A stretch of 64,000 nt of DNA from Acerihabitans sp047324305. GTDB taxonomy: Bacteria; Pseudomonadota; Gammaproteobacteria; Enterobacterales; Enterobacteriaceae. Both the position numbers and the translations under genes were made by a program. The notes under the pieces were generated by a model that saw only the letters and a list, made by a program, of their open reading frames with translations, made no database searches and was not told where the DNA came from. Below are positions 43,948 through 51,873 of the stretch, piece by piece (within the stretch, counting starts at the first letter, position 1; each line of letters starts with the position of its first letter). The stretch covers positions 3,906,001 to 3,970,000 of the forward strand of contig NZ_CP178740.1 in assembly GCF_047324305.1 (NCBI RefSeq), given 5' to 3'.

Positions 43948-46098
43948 ATGAAAAATAATATCCTCAAGCATATCCCCTGGCTTATCATCGGCATTATCGG
44001 GGCCTGCTGCCTGGCCGTCGTGGCGTTGCGCCGGGGCGAGCATGTCAGCGCCCTGTGGATCGTGGTGTCGTCCGTGGCCGTTTATCTGGTGGCTTACCGC
44101 TACTACAGCCTGTATATCGCCACCCGGGTGATGGGGCTGGATCCCACCCGTTCGACGCCGGCGGTGGTCAATAACGACGGCCTGAACTACGTGCCGACCA
44201 ACAGGAACGTCCTGTTCGGCCATCATTTCGCCGCCATTGCCGGCGCCGGTCCGCTGGTCGGACCGGTACTGGCCGCCCAGGTGGGCTACCTGCCGGGCAC
44301 CATGTGGCTGCTGGCCGGGGTGGTTATCGCCGGCGCCGTGCAGGACTTTATGGTGCTGTTTATGTCTTCGCGCCGCAACGGCGTGTCGCTGGGCGAGATG
44401 ATCAAGGAGGAAATGGGCCCGGTTCCGGGCACCATCGCCCTGTTCGGCTGTTTCCTGATTATGATTATTATCCTGGCGGTGCTGGCCCTGATCGTGGTGA
44501 AAGCGCTGGCCGAAAGCCCGTGGGGCGTGTTTACCGTCTGCTCGACGGTGCCCATCGCCCTGTTCATGGGTATTTATATGCGCTTCCTGCGTCCCGGACG
44601 GGTGGGCGAAGTGTCGGTTATCGGCGTGGTGGGGCTGCTGCTGGCCATTTGGTTTGGCGGCGTGATTGCCCACGACCCGTACTGGGGACCGGCGCTGACC
44701 TTTAAAGACACCACTATCACCTACACCCTGATTGGCTATGCCTTTGTTTCCGCCCTGCTGCCGGTATGGCTTATCCTGGCGCCGCGCGACTACCTGGCCA
44801 CCTTCCTGAAAATCGGCGTGATTATCGGCCTGGCGGTGGGGATTGTCATCATCAATCCCGACCTGAAGATGCCGGCGATGACCCAGTTTATCGACGGCAC
44901 CGGCCCGGTATGGAAAGGCGCGCTGTTCCCCTTCCTGTTTATTACCATCGCCTGCGGCGCCGTATCCGGTTTCCATGCCCTGATTGCCTCAGGTACCACG
45001 CCCAAACTGCTGGCCAGCGAAAGCGATACCCGTTTTATCGGCTATGGCGCGATGTTGATGGAATCATTTGTCGCCATCATGGCGCTGGTGGCCGCGTCGA
45101 TTATCGAACCCGGCCTGTACTTCGCCATGAACACCCCGCCGGCGGCGCTGGGCATCACCATGCCCGACCTGCATCGCCTCGGCACCTCGGACGCGCCGCT
45201 GATCCTGTCCTCGCTGCGCGATGTAACCACCCATGCGGCCGCCACCGTCAGCTCCTGGGGTTTTGTTATCTCCCCAGAGCAAATCATGCAAACCGCGCAG
45301 GATATCGGCGAGCCTTCGGTGCTTAACCGCGCAGGCGGCGCCCCGACGCTGGCGGTGGGCATTGCCCATGTCTTTAATAAGATTATCCCGGGCGCCGATA
45401 TGGGCTTCTGGTATCATTTCGGCATTCTGTTCGAGGCCCTGTTTATCCTGACGGCGCTGGATGCCGGCACGCGTTCCGGCCGCTTTATGCTGCAGGACCT
45501 GCTGGGCAATTTTGTCCCGTTCCTGAAAAAAACCGACTCGCTGCTGGCCGGCATGGTGGGCACCGCGGGCTGCGTGGGCCTGTGGGGCTATCTGCTGTAC
45601 CAGGGCGTGGTCGATCCGCTGGGCGGGGTAAAAAGCCTGTGGCCGCTGTTCGGCATCTCCAACCAGATGCTGGCCGCCGTCGCGCTGGTATTGGGCACCG
45701 TGGTGCTTATCAAGATGAAACGCACCCGCTATATCTGGGTAACGGTGGTGCCGGCGGTTTGGTTGCTGATCTGCACCACCTGGGCGCTGGGGCTTAAGCT
45801 GTTCAGCCAGAATCCGCAGCTCGAAGGGTTCCTGTACCAGGCCAGCCTGTACAAGCGCCGCATCGCCGAGCAGGGCGCCGGGCTAACGGAACAACAGATT
45901 AGCAACATGCATCACATAGTCGTCAATAACTACACCAATGCCGGCTTAAGCGTCCTGTTCCTGATTGTTGTCTACAGCATAATCTTCTATGGTATTAAAA
46001 CGGCGCTGAAAGCCCGCGGCAACGCCGCGCGCACGGATAAGGAAACGGCGTATGTCGCCGTGCCGGAAGGGGGTATCATCACCTCAAGCAGCCACTGA
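43948..46098 (+). CDS. btsT: Pyruvate/H+ symporter BtsT
   Basis: A 716-residue inner-membrane carrier of the CstA family, the same length as E. coli BtsT (YjiY) when started at MKNNILKHIPW. BtsT imports pyruvate with high affinity. The sequence follows BtsT, rather than CstA, through long stretches such as GPVPGTIALFGCFLIMIIILAVL, HDPYWGPALTFKDTTITY and EPGLYFAMNTPPAALGITMP. About sixteen to eighteen membrane helices are expected. An ATG ten codons earlier (43918) is less likely. yjiX and yjiA follow, but an intrinsic terminator separates them from this gene. Confidence 0.94.
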   Translation: MKNNILKHIPWLIIGIIGACCLAVVALRRGEHVSALWIVVSSVAVYLVAYRYYSLYIATRVMGLDPTRSTPAVVNNDGLNYVPTNRNVLFGHHFAAIAGAGPLVGPVLAAQVGYLPGTMWLLAGVVIAGAVQDFMVLFMSSRRNGVSLGEMIKEEMGPVPGTIALFGCFLIMIIILAVLALIVVKALAESPWGVFTVCSTVPIALFMGIYMRFLRPGRVGEVSVIGVVGLLLAIWFGGVIAHDPYWGPALTFKDTTITYTLIGYAFVSALLPVWLILAPRDYLATFLKIGVIIGLAVGIVIINPDLKMPAMTQFIDGTGPVWKGALFPFLFITIACGAVSGFHALIASGTTPKLLASESDTRFIGYGAMLMESFVAIMALVAASIIEPGLYFAMNTPPAALGITMPDLHRLGTSDAPLILSSLRDVTTHAAATVSSWGFVISPEQIMQTAQDIGEPSVLNRAGGAPTLAVGIAHVFNKIIPGADMGFWYHFGILFEALFILTALDAGTRSGRFMLQDLLGNFVPFLKKTDSLLAGMVGTAGCVGLWGYLLYQGVVDPLGGVKSLWPLFGISNQMLAAVALVLGTVVLIKMKRTRYIWVTVVPAVWLLICTTWALGLKLFSQNPQLEGFLYQASLYKRRIAEQGAGLTEQQISNMHHIVVNNYTNAGLSVLFLIVVYSIIFYGIKTALKARGNAARTDKETAYVAVPEGGIITSSSH

Positions 46099-46118
46099 TA
46101 CGGCATCATAAGCCCTGT

Positions 46119-46150
46119 CCCGCATAACCGGTGGTTATGCGGGCGTTTTT
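46119..46150 (+). terminator. Intrinsic terminator between btsT and yjiX
   Basis: A perfect 11-bp stem (CCCGCATAACC / GGTTATGCGGG) with loop GGT is followed by CG and TTTTT. It ends 16 bp before the yjiX start. Transcription of the two small downstream genes must therefore come from partial read-through or another promoter. Confidence 0.88.
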
Positions 46151-46166
46151 ACACTGGAGATACCGC

Positions 46167-46370
46167 ATGTTTGGAAATTTGGGTCAGGCAGGTAAGTATT
46201 TGGGACAGGCTGCCCGGATGTTGGTCGGTATTCCGGATTATGATTATTATGTCCAGCATATGAAGACCAATCATCCCGATCAGCCGGTCATGGACTACGA
46301 AGCGTTTTTCCGCGATCGTCAGGAAGCGCGCTACGGCGGTAACGGCAAGGGCGGTTTTCGCTGCTGTTGA
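46167..46370 (+). CDS. yjiX: YbdD/YjiX family small protein
   Basis: A 67-residue cytoplasmic protein, the same length as E. coli YjiX, which partners BtsT-type carriers in gene order. MFGNLGQAGKYLGQAARMLVGIPDYDYYVQHMKTNHPD at the start and RYGGNGKGGFRCC at the end are nearly identical to E. coli. The Cys-Cys ending is conserved in the family. The chosen ATG follows CTGGAGA; a longer in-frame start at 46131 would run through the terminator. Function unknown; family members associate with CstA/BtsT peptide or pyruvate carriers. Confidence 0.92.
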   Translation: MFGNLGQAGKYLGQAARMLVGIPDYDYYVQHMKTNHPDQPVMDYEAFFRDRQEARYGGNGKGGFRCC

Positions 46371-46387
46371 AACACGAGGATTCGAGC

Positions 46388-47347
46388 ATGGACCAGCCGC
46401 TGCCGGCCACCATCCTGACCGGCTTTTTCGGCGCGGGGAAAACCACCCTGCTGCGCCATATACTGCATGCCGACCATGGCGAAAAGATCGCCGTGATAGA
46501 AAATGAATTCGGCGAAGTCCCCATCGACAATACCCTCCTGGGCGATCGCGCCACCCGCATTACCACCTTAAGCAACGGCTGTATTTGCTGCTCCAGCGCC
46601 AACGAGCTGGCGGATGCCCTGCTGGATTTACTGGCGGGCATCGATCGCGGCGAGGTTGATTTTACCCGCCTGGTGATTGAATGTACCGGCATGGCCGACC
46701 CGGGACCGGTGATCCAGACCTTTTTTTCCCATCCGGTTATCAGCGAGCGTTTCCTGCTTGACGGCGTGATCGCCCTGGTGGACGCGGTGCACGCCGACGG
46801 ACAGCTAAATGAGTTCGCCCTGGCCCAGGCCCAGGTGGGATTTGCCGATCGTATCCTGCTCACCAAAACCGATATCGCCGGCGAGAGCGGCGATTTGATC
46901 GCGCGCCTGCAGCATATCAACGCCCGCGCGCCCGTGTACCGGGTGGTCAATGGCGAGATAGGGCTGGACCGGCTGTTTAACGTCGAGGGTTTTATCCTGA
47001 ATGATAACCTGACCGTGGCCCGGCCGCGTTACCGGCCGCTTATCGAGCCGCAAAACGCCATCCGCTCCATCGTGGTGAACCTGGCGCGGCCGCTGGCGCT
47101 GCAGACGGTATCGGACATTATGGAAGGCCTTCTGGCGACTTATGCCGATAATCTATTACGCTATAAAGGCATTTTAGCCATCGAAGGCGACCCCCGGCGC
47201 CTGCTGTTCCAGGGGGTGCAACGCCTGTATAACGCCGATTGGGACCGGGAATGGCGCGATGACGAGCAGCCGGCCAGCGTGCTGGTGTTTATCGGCGTCG
47301 GACTGCCGGAGTCCGAGATCCGGGACGCTTTCGCCGCGTACAGGTAA
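46388..47347 (+). CDS. yjiA: G3E-family GTPase/metallochaperone YjiA
   Basis: A 319-residue GTPase of the COG0523 group. It has the P-loop TGFFGAGKTTLLRHIL, the metal-binding CICC motif in NGCICCSSANE, ECTGMADPGP (Walker B/switch) and TKTD for guanine recognition. E. coli YjiA binds zinc and is the closest match by memory. The start ATG follows GAGGATTC and lies 17 bp after yjiX. The C-terminal half (about 230-319) is the accessory CobW_C domain. The client is not known. Confidence 0.93.
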   Translation: MDQPLPATILTGFFGAGKTTLLRHILHADHGEKIAVIENEFGEVPIDNTLLGDRATRITTLSNGCICCSSANELADALLDLLAGIDRGEVDFTRLVIECTGMADPGPVIQTFFSHPVISERFLLDGVIALVDAVHADGQLNEFALAQAQVGFADRILLTKTDIAGESGDLIARLQHINARAPVYRVVNGEIGLDRLFNVEGFILNDNLTVARPRYRPLIEPQNAIRSIVVNLARPLALQTVSDIMEGLLATYADNLLRYKGILAIEGDPRRLLFQGVQRLYNADWDREWRDDEQPASVLVFIGVGLPESEIRDAFAAYR

Positions 47348-47396
47348 GCCGGCGTTTAACGTGCAGGGTAAGAGTATTGCCGCCTGGCCATCGCCT

Positions 47397-47436
47397 CAGG
47401 CCCGCCCGTGAACCGGGCGGGCCTGATTGTTTTAAG
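47397..47436 (+). terminator. Intrinsic terminator after yjiA
   Basis: A perfect 12-bp stem (CAGGCCCGCCCG / CGGGCGGGCCTG) around loop TGAAC is followed by ATTGTTTTAA. It lies 50 bp past the yjiA stop and ends the btsT-region transcript. Confidence 0.85.
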
Positions 47437-47506
47437 GACCAGGCCTGGACAGCTGGGGCGCCGCACGGCAGGGGGATAAAAGGCGCTGTTCCGGCTGATG
47501 CGAAGA

Positions 47507-47657
47507 TTCACACATTGTTGTGAAAAGCGGATAAATGATTAAATATACTATTATCAATTAGTTAATTCCAATTAAGCGCTATAATTCCGTTACGCTTTTG
47601 TGATGGCCATCATCTCAATGTGAAGCCAATACGTACAAAATTTCACACATGTTCACA
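47507..47657 (+). promoter_or_regulatory. Control region of the otn cluster with repeated TTCACA/TGTGAA hexamers
   Basis: The region holds a perfect inverted repeat TTCACA-CATTGT-TGTGAA at 47507-47524, a lone TGTGAA at 47619-47624 and two TTCACA copies ten bp apart at 47642 and 47652. A CRP-like site TGTGA-TGGCCA-TCATC lies at 47599-47614. The hexamers are good candidates for the operator of the DeoR-family regulator in the same cluster; catabolite control by CRP would suit a sugar-acid operon. Both assignments are inference. Confidence 0.5.
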
Positions 47658-47676
47658 ACAACCCGGATGACAGGAA

Positions 47677-48936
47677 ATGACGTTATCGTTAGGCGTTATT
47701 GCTGATGATTTTACCGGCGCCACCGACATCGCGAGTTTTATCGCGCTGGCCGGTTGGCGCGTGGTCCAGCTTAACGGTATCCCGCAGCAGCCGCTGCCGC
47801 TGGAAGACGTTGACGCGGTGGTGATTTCCCTGAAGACCCGCTCCTGCCCGGCGCCGGAAGCCATAAGCCAGTCGCTGGCGGCGTGCCGGTGGTTGCGGGT
47901 ACAGGATTGCCGGAAGATCTACTTTAAATATTGCTCCACCTTCGATTCCACGCCGCACGGCAATATCGGCCCGGTTACCGATTCCCTGCTGGCCGAGACC
48001 GGGGCTGCGCTTGCCATCCTGTGCCCGGCGCTGCCGGTCAACGGCCGCACCGTGATCCACGGCTATCTGTTTGTCAACGGGCGGCTGCTGAACGAATCCG
48101 GCATGCAAAACCATCCCCTCACGCCGATGACCGACGCTAATCTGTTAAGGGTGATGGACGCCCAGGCCGCGGGTAAAACCGGGCTGCTCCCGCTCGCGAC
48201 GCTGCGCCGGGGGACCCGGGCCGTGCGGGAGCGCCTGGAGGAACTGCGGCGCGAGGGGCGGCGCTATCTCGTTGCCGATGTGCTCGACGACGCTGATTTA
48301 ACGCTTCTGGCGCAAAGCCTGCCGGACGACCTGCTGCTGACCGGCGGTTCGGGCCTGGCCGGCGCATTGGCCGCGCTTTCGCCCCGCGACGGCGACAGCG
48401 CGGCGGCGCAGGCCGTGCCGCCGGCCACGGGTCGCGCCGTGGTGCTGTCGGGCAGTTGCTCGCGCATGACCAATACGCAGGTTGATCACTATCGCCGCCA
48501 GGCGCCCGCCCGGGCGATCGACGTCACACGCTGCCTGGAGAACGGCGCGCTGTATGCGCGGGAGCTGGCGCAATGGGTGATGGATCAACCCCCCCGGCCG
48601 GCGCCCATGCTGTTCGCCACCCAGGCCGCCGACGTGGTCAGGGCGGTACAGGCCCGCTACGGCGTCGCCGCCACCGGCGCCGCCATCGAACGATTGTTTG
48701 CCGATATCGCGCTGTCCCTGTTTCAGCAGGGTTTTGGTAAATTTATCATTGCCGGCGGCGAGACCTCCAGCCTTATCACGCAACGGCTCGGCGTGAGCGG
48801 CTTTGCCATTGGCCGGACTATCGCCCCCGGCGTGCCCTGGGTCAGGGATATCGAGCGGCCTTTATGGCTGGCGCTGAAGTCCGGCAATTTTGGCGAGACA
48901 GATTTTTTTAACCAGGCACAGGAGCTTTATCAATGA
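47677..48936 (+). CDS. otnK: 3-oxo-tetronate kinase (four-carbon acid sugar kinase family)
   Basis: A 419-residue kinase of the former DUF1537 family. It has the N-terminal IADDFTGATDIASFIA, the mid block KYCSTFDSTPHGNIGPVTDSLL and the C-terminal nucleotide motif IIAGGETSSLITQRLGV. Members phosphorylate C4 sugar acids; OtnK acts on 3-oxo-tetronates (2-keto forms of threonate/erythronate pathways) with ATP. The start follows AGGAA. Its stop overlaps the otnC start by four bases, and the class II aldolase partner supports the OtnK assignment over the related 4-hydroxythreonine and glycerate kinases. Confidence 0.87.
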   Translation: MTLSLGVIADDFTGATDIASFIALAGWRVVQLNGIPQQPLPLEDVDAVVISLKTRSCPAPEAISQSLAACRWLRVQDCRKIYFKYCSTFDSTPHGNIGPVTDSLLAETGAALAILCPALPVNGRTVIHGYLFVNGRLLNESGMQNHPLTPMTDANLLRVMDAQAAGKTGLLPLATLRRGTRAVRERLEELRREGRRYLVADVLDDADLTLLAQSLPDDLLLTGGSGLAGALAALSPRDGDSAAAQAVPPATGRAVVLSGSCSRMTNTQVDHYRRQAPARAIDVTRCLENGALYARELAQWVMDQPPRPAPMLFATQAADVVRAVQARYGVAATGAAIERLFADIALSLFQQGFGKFIIAGGETSSLITQRLGVSGFAIGRTIAPGVPWVRDIERPLWLALKSGNFGETDFFNQAQELYQ

Positions 48937-49571
48937 CGGAAGCCGAATTACGCGCACAAATGGCGACGCTGGCCCATTCCATGTTTATGCGCGGCTACAG
49001 CAGCGGCGGGGCGGGAAATCTCAGCTGCCGCCTGCCCGACGGCGGTTTCCTGGTGACGCCCACCAACTCCAGCTTCGGCGCCCTGGACCCGGCGACGCTC
49101 AGCAAACTCAACGCCGCGGGAGAACATATCGCGGGCGCCAGGCCGTCCAAGGAATCGGTAATGCACCTGAATTTCTACCGGCGACGCCCCGATATCGGCG
49201 GCGTGGTGCATCTGCATTCGCCCGCGCTGACCGCGCTGTCCTGTATGCCCGGCCTGAACGCCGAGAACTGCCTGCCGCCGATAACGCCCTATTACGTCAT
49301 GCGCGTCGGCAAGCTGCCGCTGGTGCCGTATTTCCGCCCCGGGCATCCCGGCCTTGCCGAGGCGATTGGCGATCTCGCCCCGACGCATAACGCCATGCTG
49401 CTGGCTAACCACGGGCCGGTAATCGGCGGCGCCGGCCTGCTGGAAGCGGTGTTCAACGCGGAAGAACTAGAGGACACGGCGCGTCTGTATATTACACTGC
49501 TACCTTATGGCATGGTGACATTAACAGGTGAACAAGTTGCAGAGCTGGAACGGACCTTTAAAAAAGCCTAA
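48933..49571 (+). CDS. otnC: 3-oxo-tetronate 4-phosphate decarboxylase (class II aldolase family)
   Basis: A 212-residue metal-dependent enzyme. It shows the class II aldolase/adducin pattern: GGAGNLSCRLPDGGFLVTPTNSSFGALD, then the metal-binding HLHSPALTALS and a second histidine region LLANHGPVIGG. OtnC decarboxylates the phosphorylated 3-oxo acid to dihydroxyacetone phosphate. It is coupled to otnK by an ATGA overlap. The DeoR gene follows 14 bp later. Confidence 0.87.
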   Translation: MTEAELRAQMATLAHSMFMRGYSSGGAGNLSCRLPDGGFLVTPTNSSFGALDPATLSKLNAAGEHIAGARPSKESVMHLNFYRRRPDIGGVVHLHSPALTALSCMPGLNAENCLPPITPYYVMRVGKLPLVPYFRPGHPGLAEAIGDLAPTHNAMLLANHGPVIGGAGLLEAVFNAEELEDTARLYITLLPYGMVTLTGEQVAELERTFKKA

Positions 49572-49585
49572 CGCGGGGCGTCGCG

Positions 49586-50356
49586 ATGTTGCCCGATGAA
49601 CGCCGTAATTTTATCTACAGCCACCTGCATCAATATGCCAGGGTGACCATCGGCGATCTGGCCAAATTGCTGGATGTGTCCCATATGACCATTCGCCGCG
49701 ACGTGCAGTTTATGGAGAACGAGGGCAAGGTGACGGTGATAAGCGGCGGGGTTAAACTCAACGAGGCGCTGAAACAGGAACTGCCCTATGTGGAAAAAGC
49801 GTTATTGCATCACCGCAGCAAACGCCATATTGGCGCGGTGGCGGAAATACTGGTTGAGTCGGGGCAGGTTATCTATCTGGACGCGGGTACCACCACCTTT
49901 GAAATTGCCCGCTGTATCGCGGCGAAATTAAAAAAGATAACCATTATTACTAATGATTTCACAATTAGTGATTTTTTAATGAAAATGCCGCACGTCAATT
50001 TATTTCATACCGGCGGCCAGGTGGATATGCGCAATCGATCCTGCGTCGGCAATAGCGCCGCGCAGTTTATTCGCGGCCTGAATATCGATATTGCGTTTAT
50101 CAGCACCAGTTCCTGGGATATTGAACACGGCCTGTCCACGCCCGACGAAGGTAAAGCCCAGGTCAAGCAGGCGGTGCTGGCCTCCGCCAGGCGCAATATC
50201 CTGGTGACCGACAGCAGTAAATACGGCAAATATGGCATGTTCCATATATGCCCACTGGCGCAGCTGACCGATATTATTTATGACGATCAGCTGCCCGATG
50301 ACATTGAAAACCGATTGCGGCAGTTGCCGATCCGGTTACATAAAGCCATTAGTTAG
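49586..50356 (+). CDS. DeoR-family regulator of the otn cluster
   Basis: A 256-residue repressor. The N-terminal winged helix is RRNFIYSHLHQYARVTIGDLAKLLDVSHMTIRRDVQFMENEGKV, and the C-terminal DeoR sensor domain has IYLDAGTTTFEIARCIA and TDSSKYGKYGMF, which fit a phosphosugar ligand. It lies within the cluster between the catabolic enzymes and the permease, and TTCACA-type repeats upstream of otnK are candidate targets. The phosphorylated C4 intermediate is the expected inducer. Confidence 0.87.
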   Translation: MLPDERRNFIYSHLHQYARVTIGDLAKLLDVSHMTIRRDVQFMENEGKVTVISGGVKLNEALKQELPYVEKALLHHRSKRHIGAVAEILVESGQVIYLDAGTTTFEIARCIAAKLKKITIITNDFTISDFLMKMPHVNLFHTGGQVDMRNRSCVGNSAAQFIRGLNIDIAFISTSSWDIEHGLSTPDEGKAQVKQAVLASARRNILVTDSSKYGKYGMFHICPLAQLTDIIYDDQLPDDIENRLRQLPIRLHKAIS

Positions 50357-50485
50357 GAGCATGCCGGAAAGCCTATGGGAAAAAGTCATATACCGTTAAG
50401 CCAATAATTTATAACACACCGCGCCAATCATTCTTGGGCGATTAAAAAATAATAATGATCTGTACTCTATCTGTCCGGAGGGGAT

Positions 50486-51841
50486 ATGCAATTCGATATT
50501 TCGCAATTTTTTGCTTTAATCAGCGCCATTGCCTTGTTAATTGTCCTTATTACCTATTTTAAATTTCATCCTTTTTTAGCCCTGATAATCACCGCCGGAT
50601 TTTTAGGACTGGCGGCGGGCCTTAGCCCGACGGCCACGATCAAAAGCTTCGAAAAAGGCTTCGGCGGCGTATTGGGATCCACCGGGCTGGTGGTCGGGCT
50701 CGGCACCATGCTGGGCGGATTATTGCTGGAATCGGGCGGGGCGGACAAAATCGCCAATACCTTTATCCGCCTGGGGCCGGTGCGCGCCATACCGGCCACT
50801 ATCTGCGTCGCGGCGTTAATCATCGGCCTGCCTCATCTGTTCGACGTCAGTTTCGTGATGCTGGTGCCGCTGGTGTACGCCATTGCCCGTCGCACCCATA
50901 GCCAGCTGCTGCGCATCGGCATTCCCATGGCCGCCGGTTTGTACGTGGCGCACGGTCTGTTGTTGCCGCACCCGGCGCCGACGCTGGCCATGACCACCTA
51001 TCATGCCGATGCGGGCATGGCGATGTTTTTCGGCCTGATTATCGCGGTGCCCATGGCGGCCTTGTCCGGCCCGGTATTCACCCATTTCGCCATGAAATAC
51101 TTTCCGGAGCTGGGGCGCCAGAGCTTCGGCGCCGGGGACGCGCAGGAAGAACAGCAGGCCGGCAAAACCACCCGCAGCCCGTCGTTCTGGCTGGCGATGC
51201 TGACCATTCTGCTGCCGCCGCTGTTAATGATGACGCGCTCGCTGTGCATCGGCTTTATCAGCAAGGAGAATCCGCTGTATGAAGCGGTTAACGCCATCGG
51301 CGACCCGATTGTTTCGCTGTTGATCGCAGTGCTGTTCGCCCTCTACGCCCTGGGGATACGCAGCGGTTTCACCATGGCGCAGTTGCAGAAGATGCTCGGC
51401 AAGTGTCTCGGCCCCTGCGCGGTGATTATCCTTATCCTGGGCGCCGGCGGCGGCCTGAAAGAGATGCTGCTGGCCACCCATGTCAGCACCCTGATCGCCG
51501 ATTGGGCGGTACACTGGAATATTTCGCCGCTGATCCTGGCCTGGCTGGTGGCGGCGCTCATCCGCATCGCCATCGGCTCCGCGACGGTTGCGGTGGTCAC
51601 CACCGCCGGGATTATCGCGCCGCTGGCCGCCAACAGCGGCGTCAACCTGGAACTGCTGGTCTTGGCCACCAGCACCGGCGGCCTGATGCTGTCGCACGTT
51701 AACGACTCCGGTTTCTGGTTGTTTAAAGAATATTTTCATCTCACCGTGGGCGAGACGCTAAAAAGCTGGACGTTGCTGGTTTCCTTCCAATCGGCGCTGG
51801 GACTGGCGTTTGTCCTGCTGCTTAACCTGATTGTCGGCTAA
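50486..51841 (+). CDS. GntP-family sugar-acid permease
   Basis: A 451-residue inner-membrane symporter of the gluconate:H+ (GntP) family with about twelve helices. It resembles E. coli YgbN in the blocks GGVLGSTGLVVGLGTMLGGLLLESGGADKIANTF, LLPHPAPTLAMTTYHADAGM, ILGAGGGLKEMLL and RIAIGSATVAVVTTAGII, ending with the family block SHVNDSGFWLFKEYF. In this cluster it should import a C4 (or related) sugar acid. It has a strong CCGGAGGG Shine-Dalgarno and 129 bp of its own upstream sequence. Confidence 0.88.
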   Translation: MQFDISQFFALISAIALLIVLITYFKFHPFLALIITAGFLGLAAGLSPTATIKSFEKGFGGVLGSTGLVVGLGTMLGGLLLESGGADKIANTFIRLGPVRAIPATICVAALIIGLPHLFDVSFVMLVPLVYAIARRTHSQLLRIGIPMAAGLYVAHGLLLPHPAPTLAMTTYHADAGMAMFFGLIIAVPMAALSGPVFTHFAMKYFPELGRQSFGAGDAQEEQQAGKTTRSPSFWLAMLTILLPPLLMMTRSLCIGFISKENPLYEAVNAIGDPIVSLLIAVLFALYALGIRSGFTMAQLQKMLGKCLGPCAVIILILGAGGGLKEMLLATHVSTLIADWAVHWNISPLILAWLVAALIRIAIGSATVAVVTTAGIIAPLAANSGVNLELLVLATSTGGLMLSHVNDSGFWLFKEYFHLTVGETLKSWTLLVSFQSALGLAFVLLLNLIVG

Positions 51842-51873
51842 CGCCGCCCTACATTTAATCCGAGGTAAGCGTA

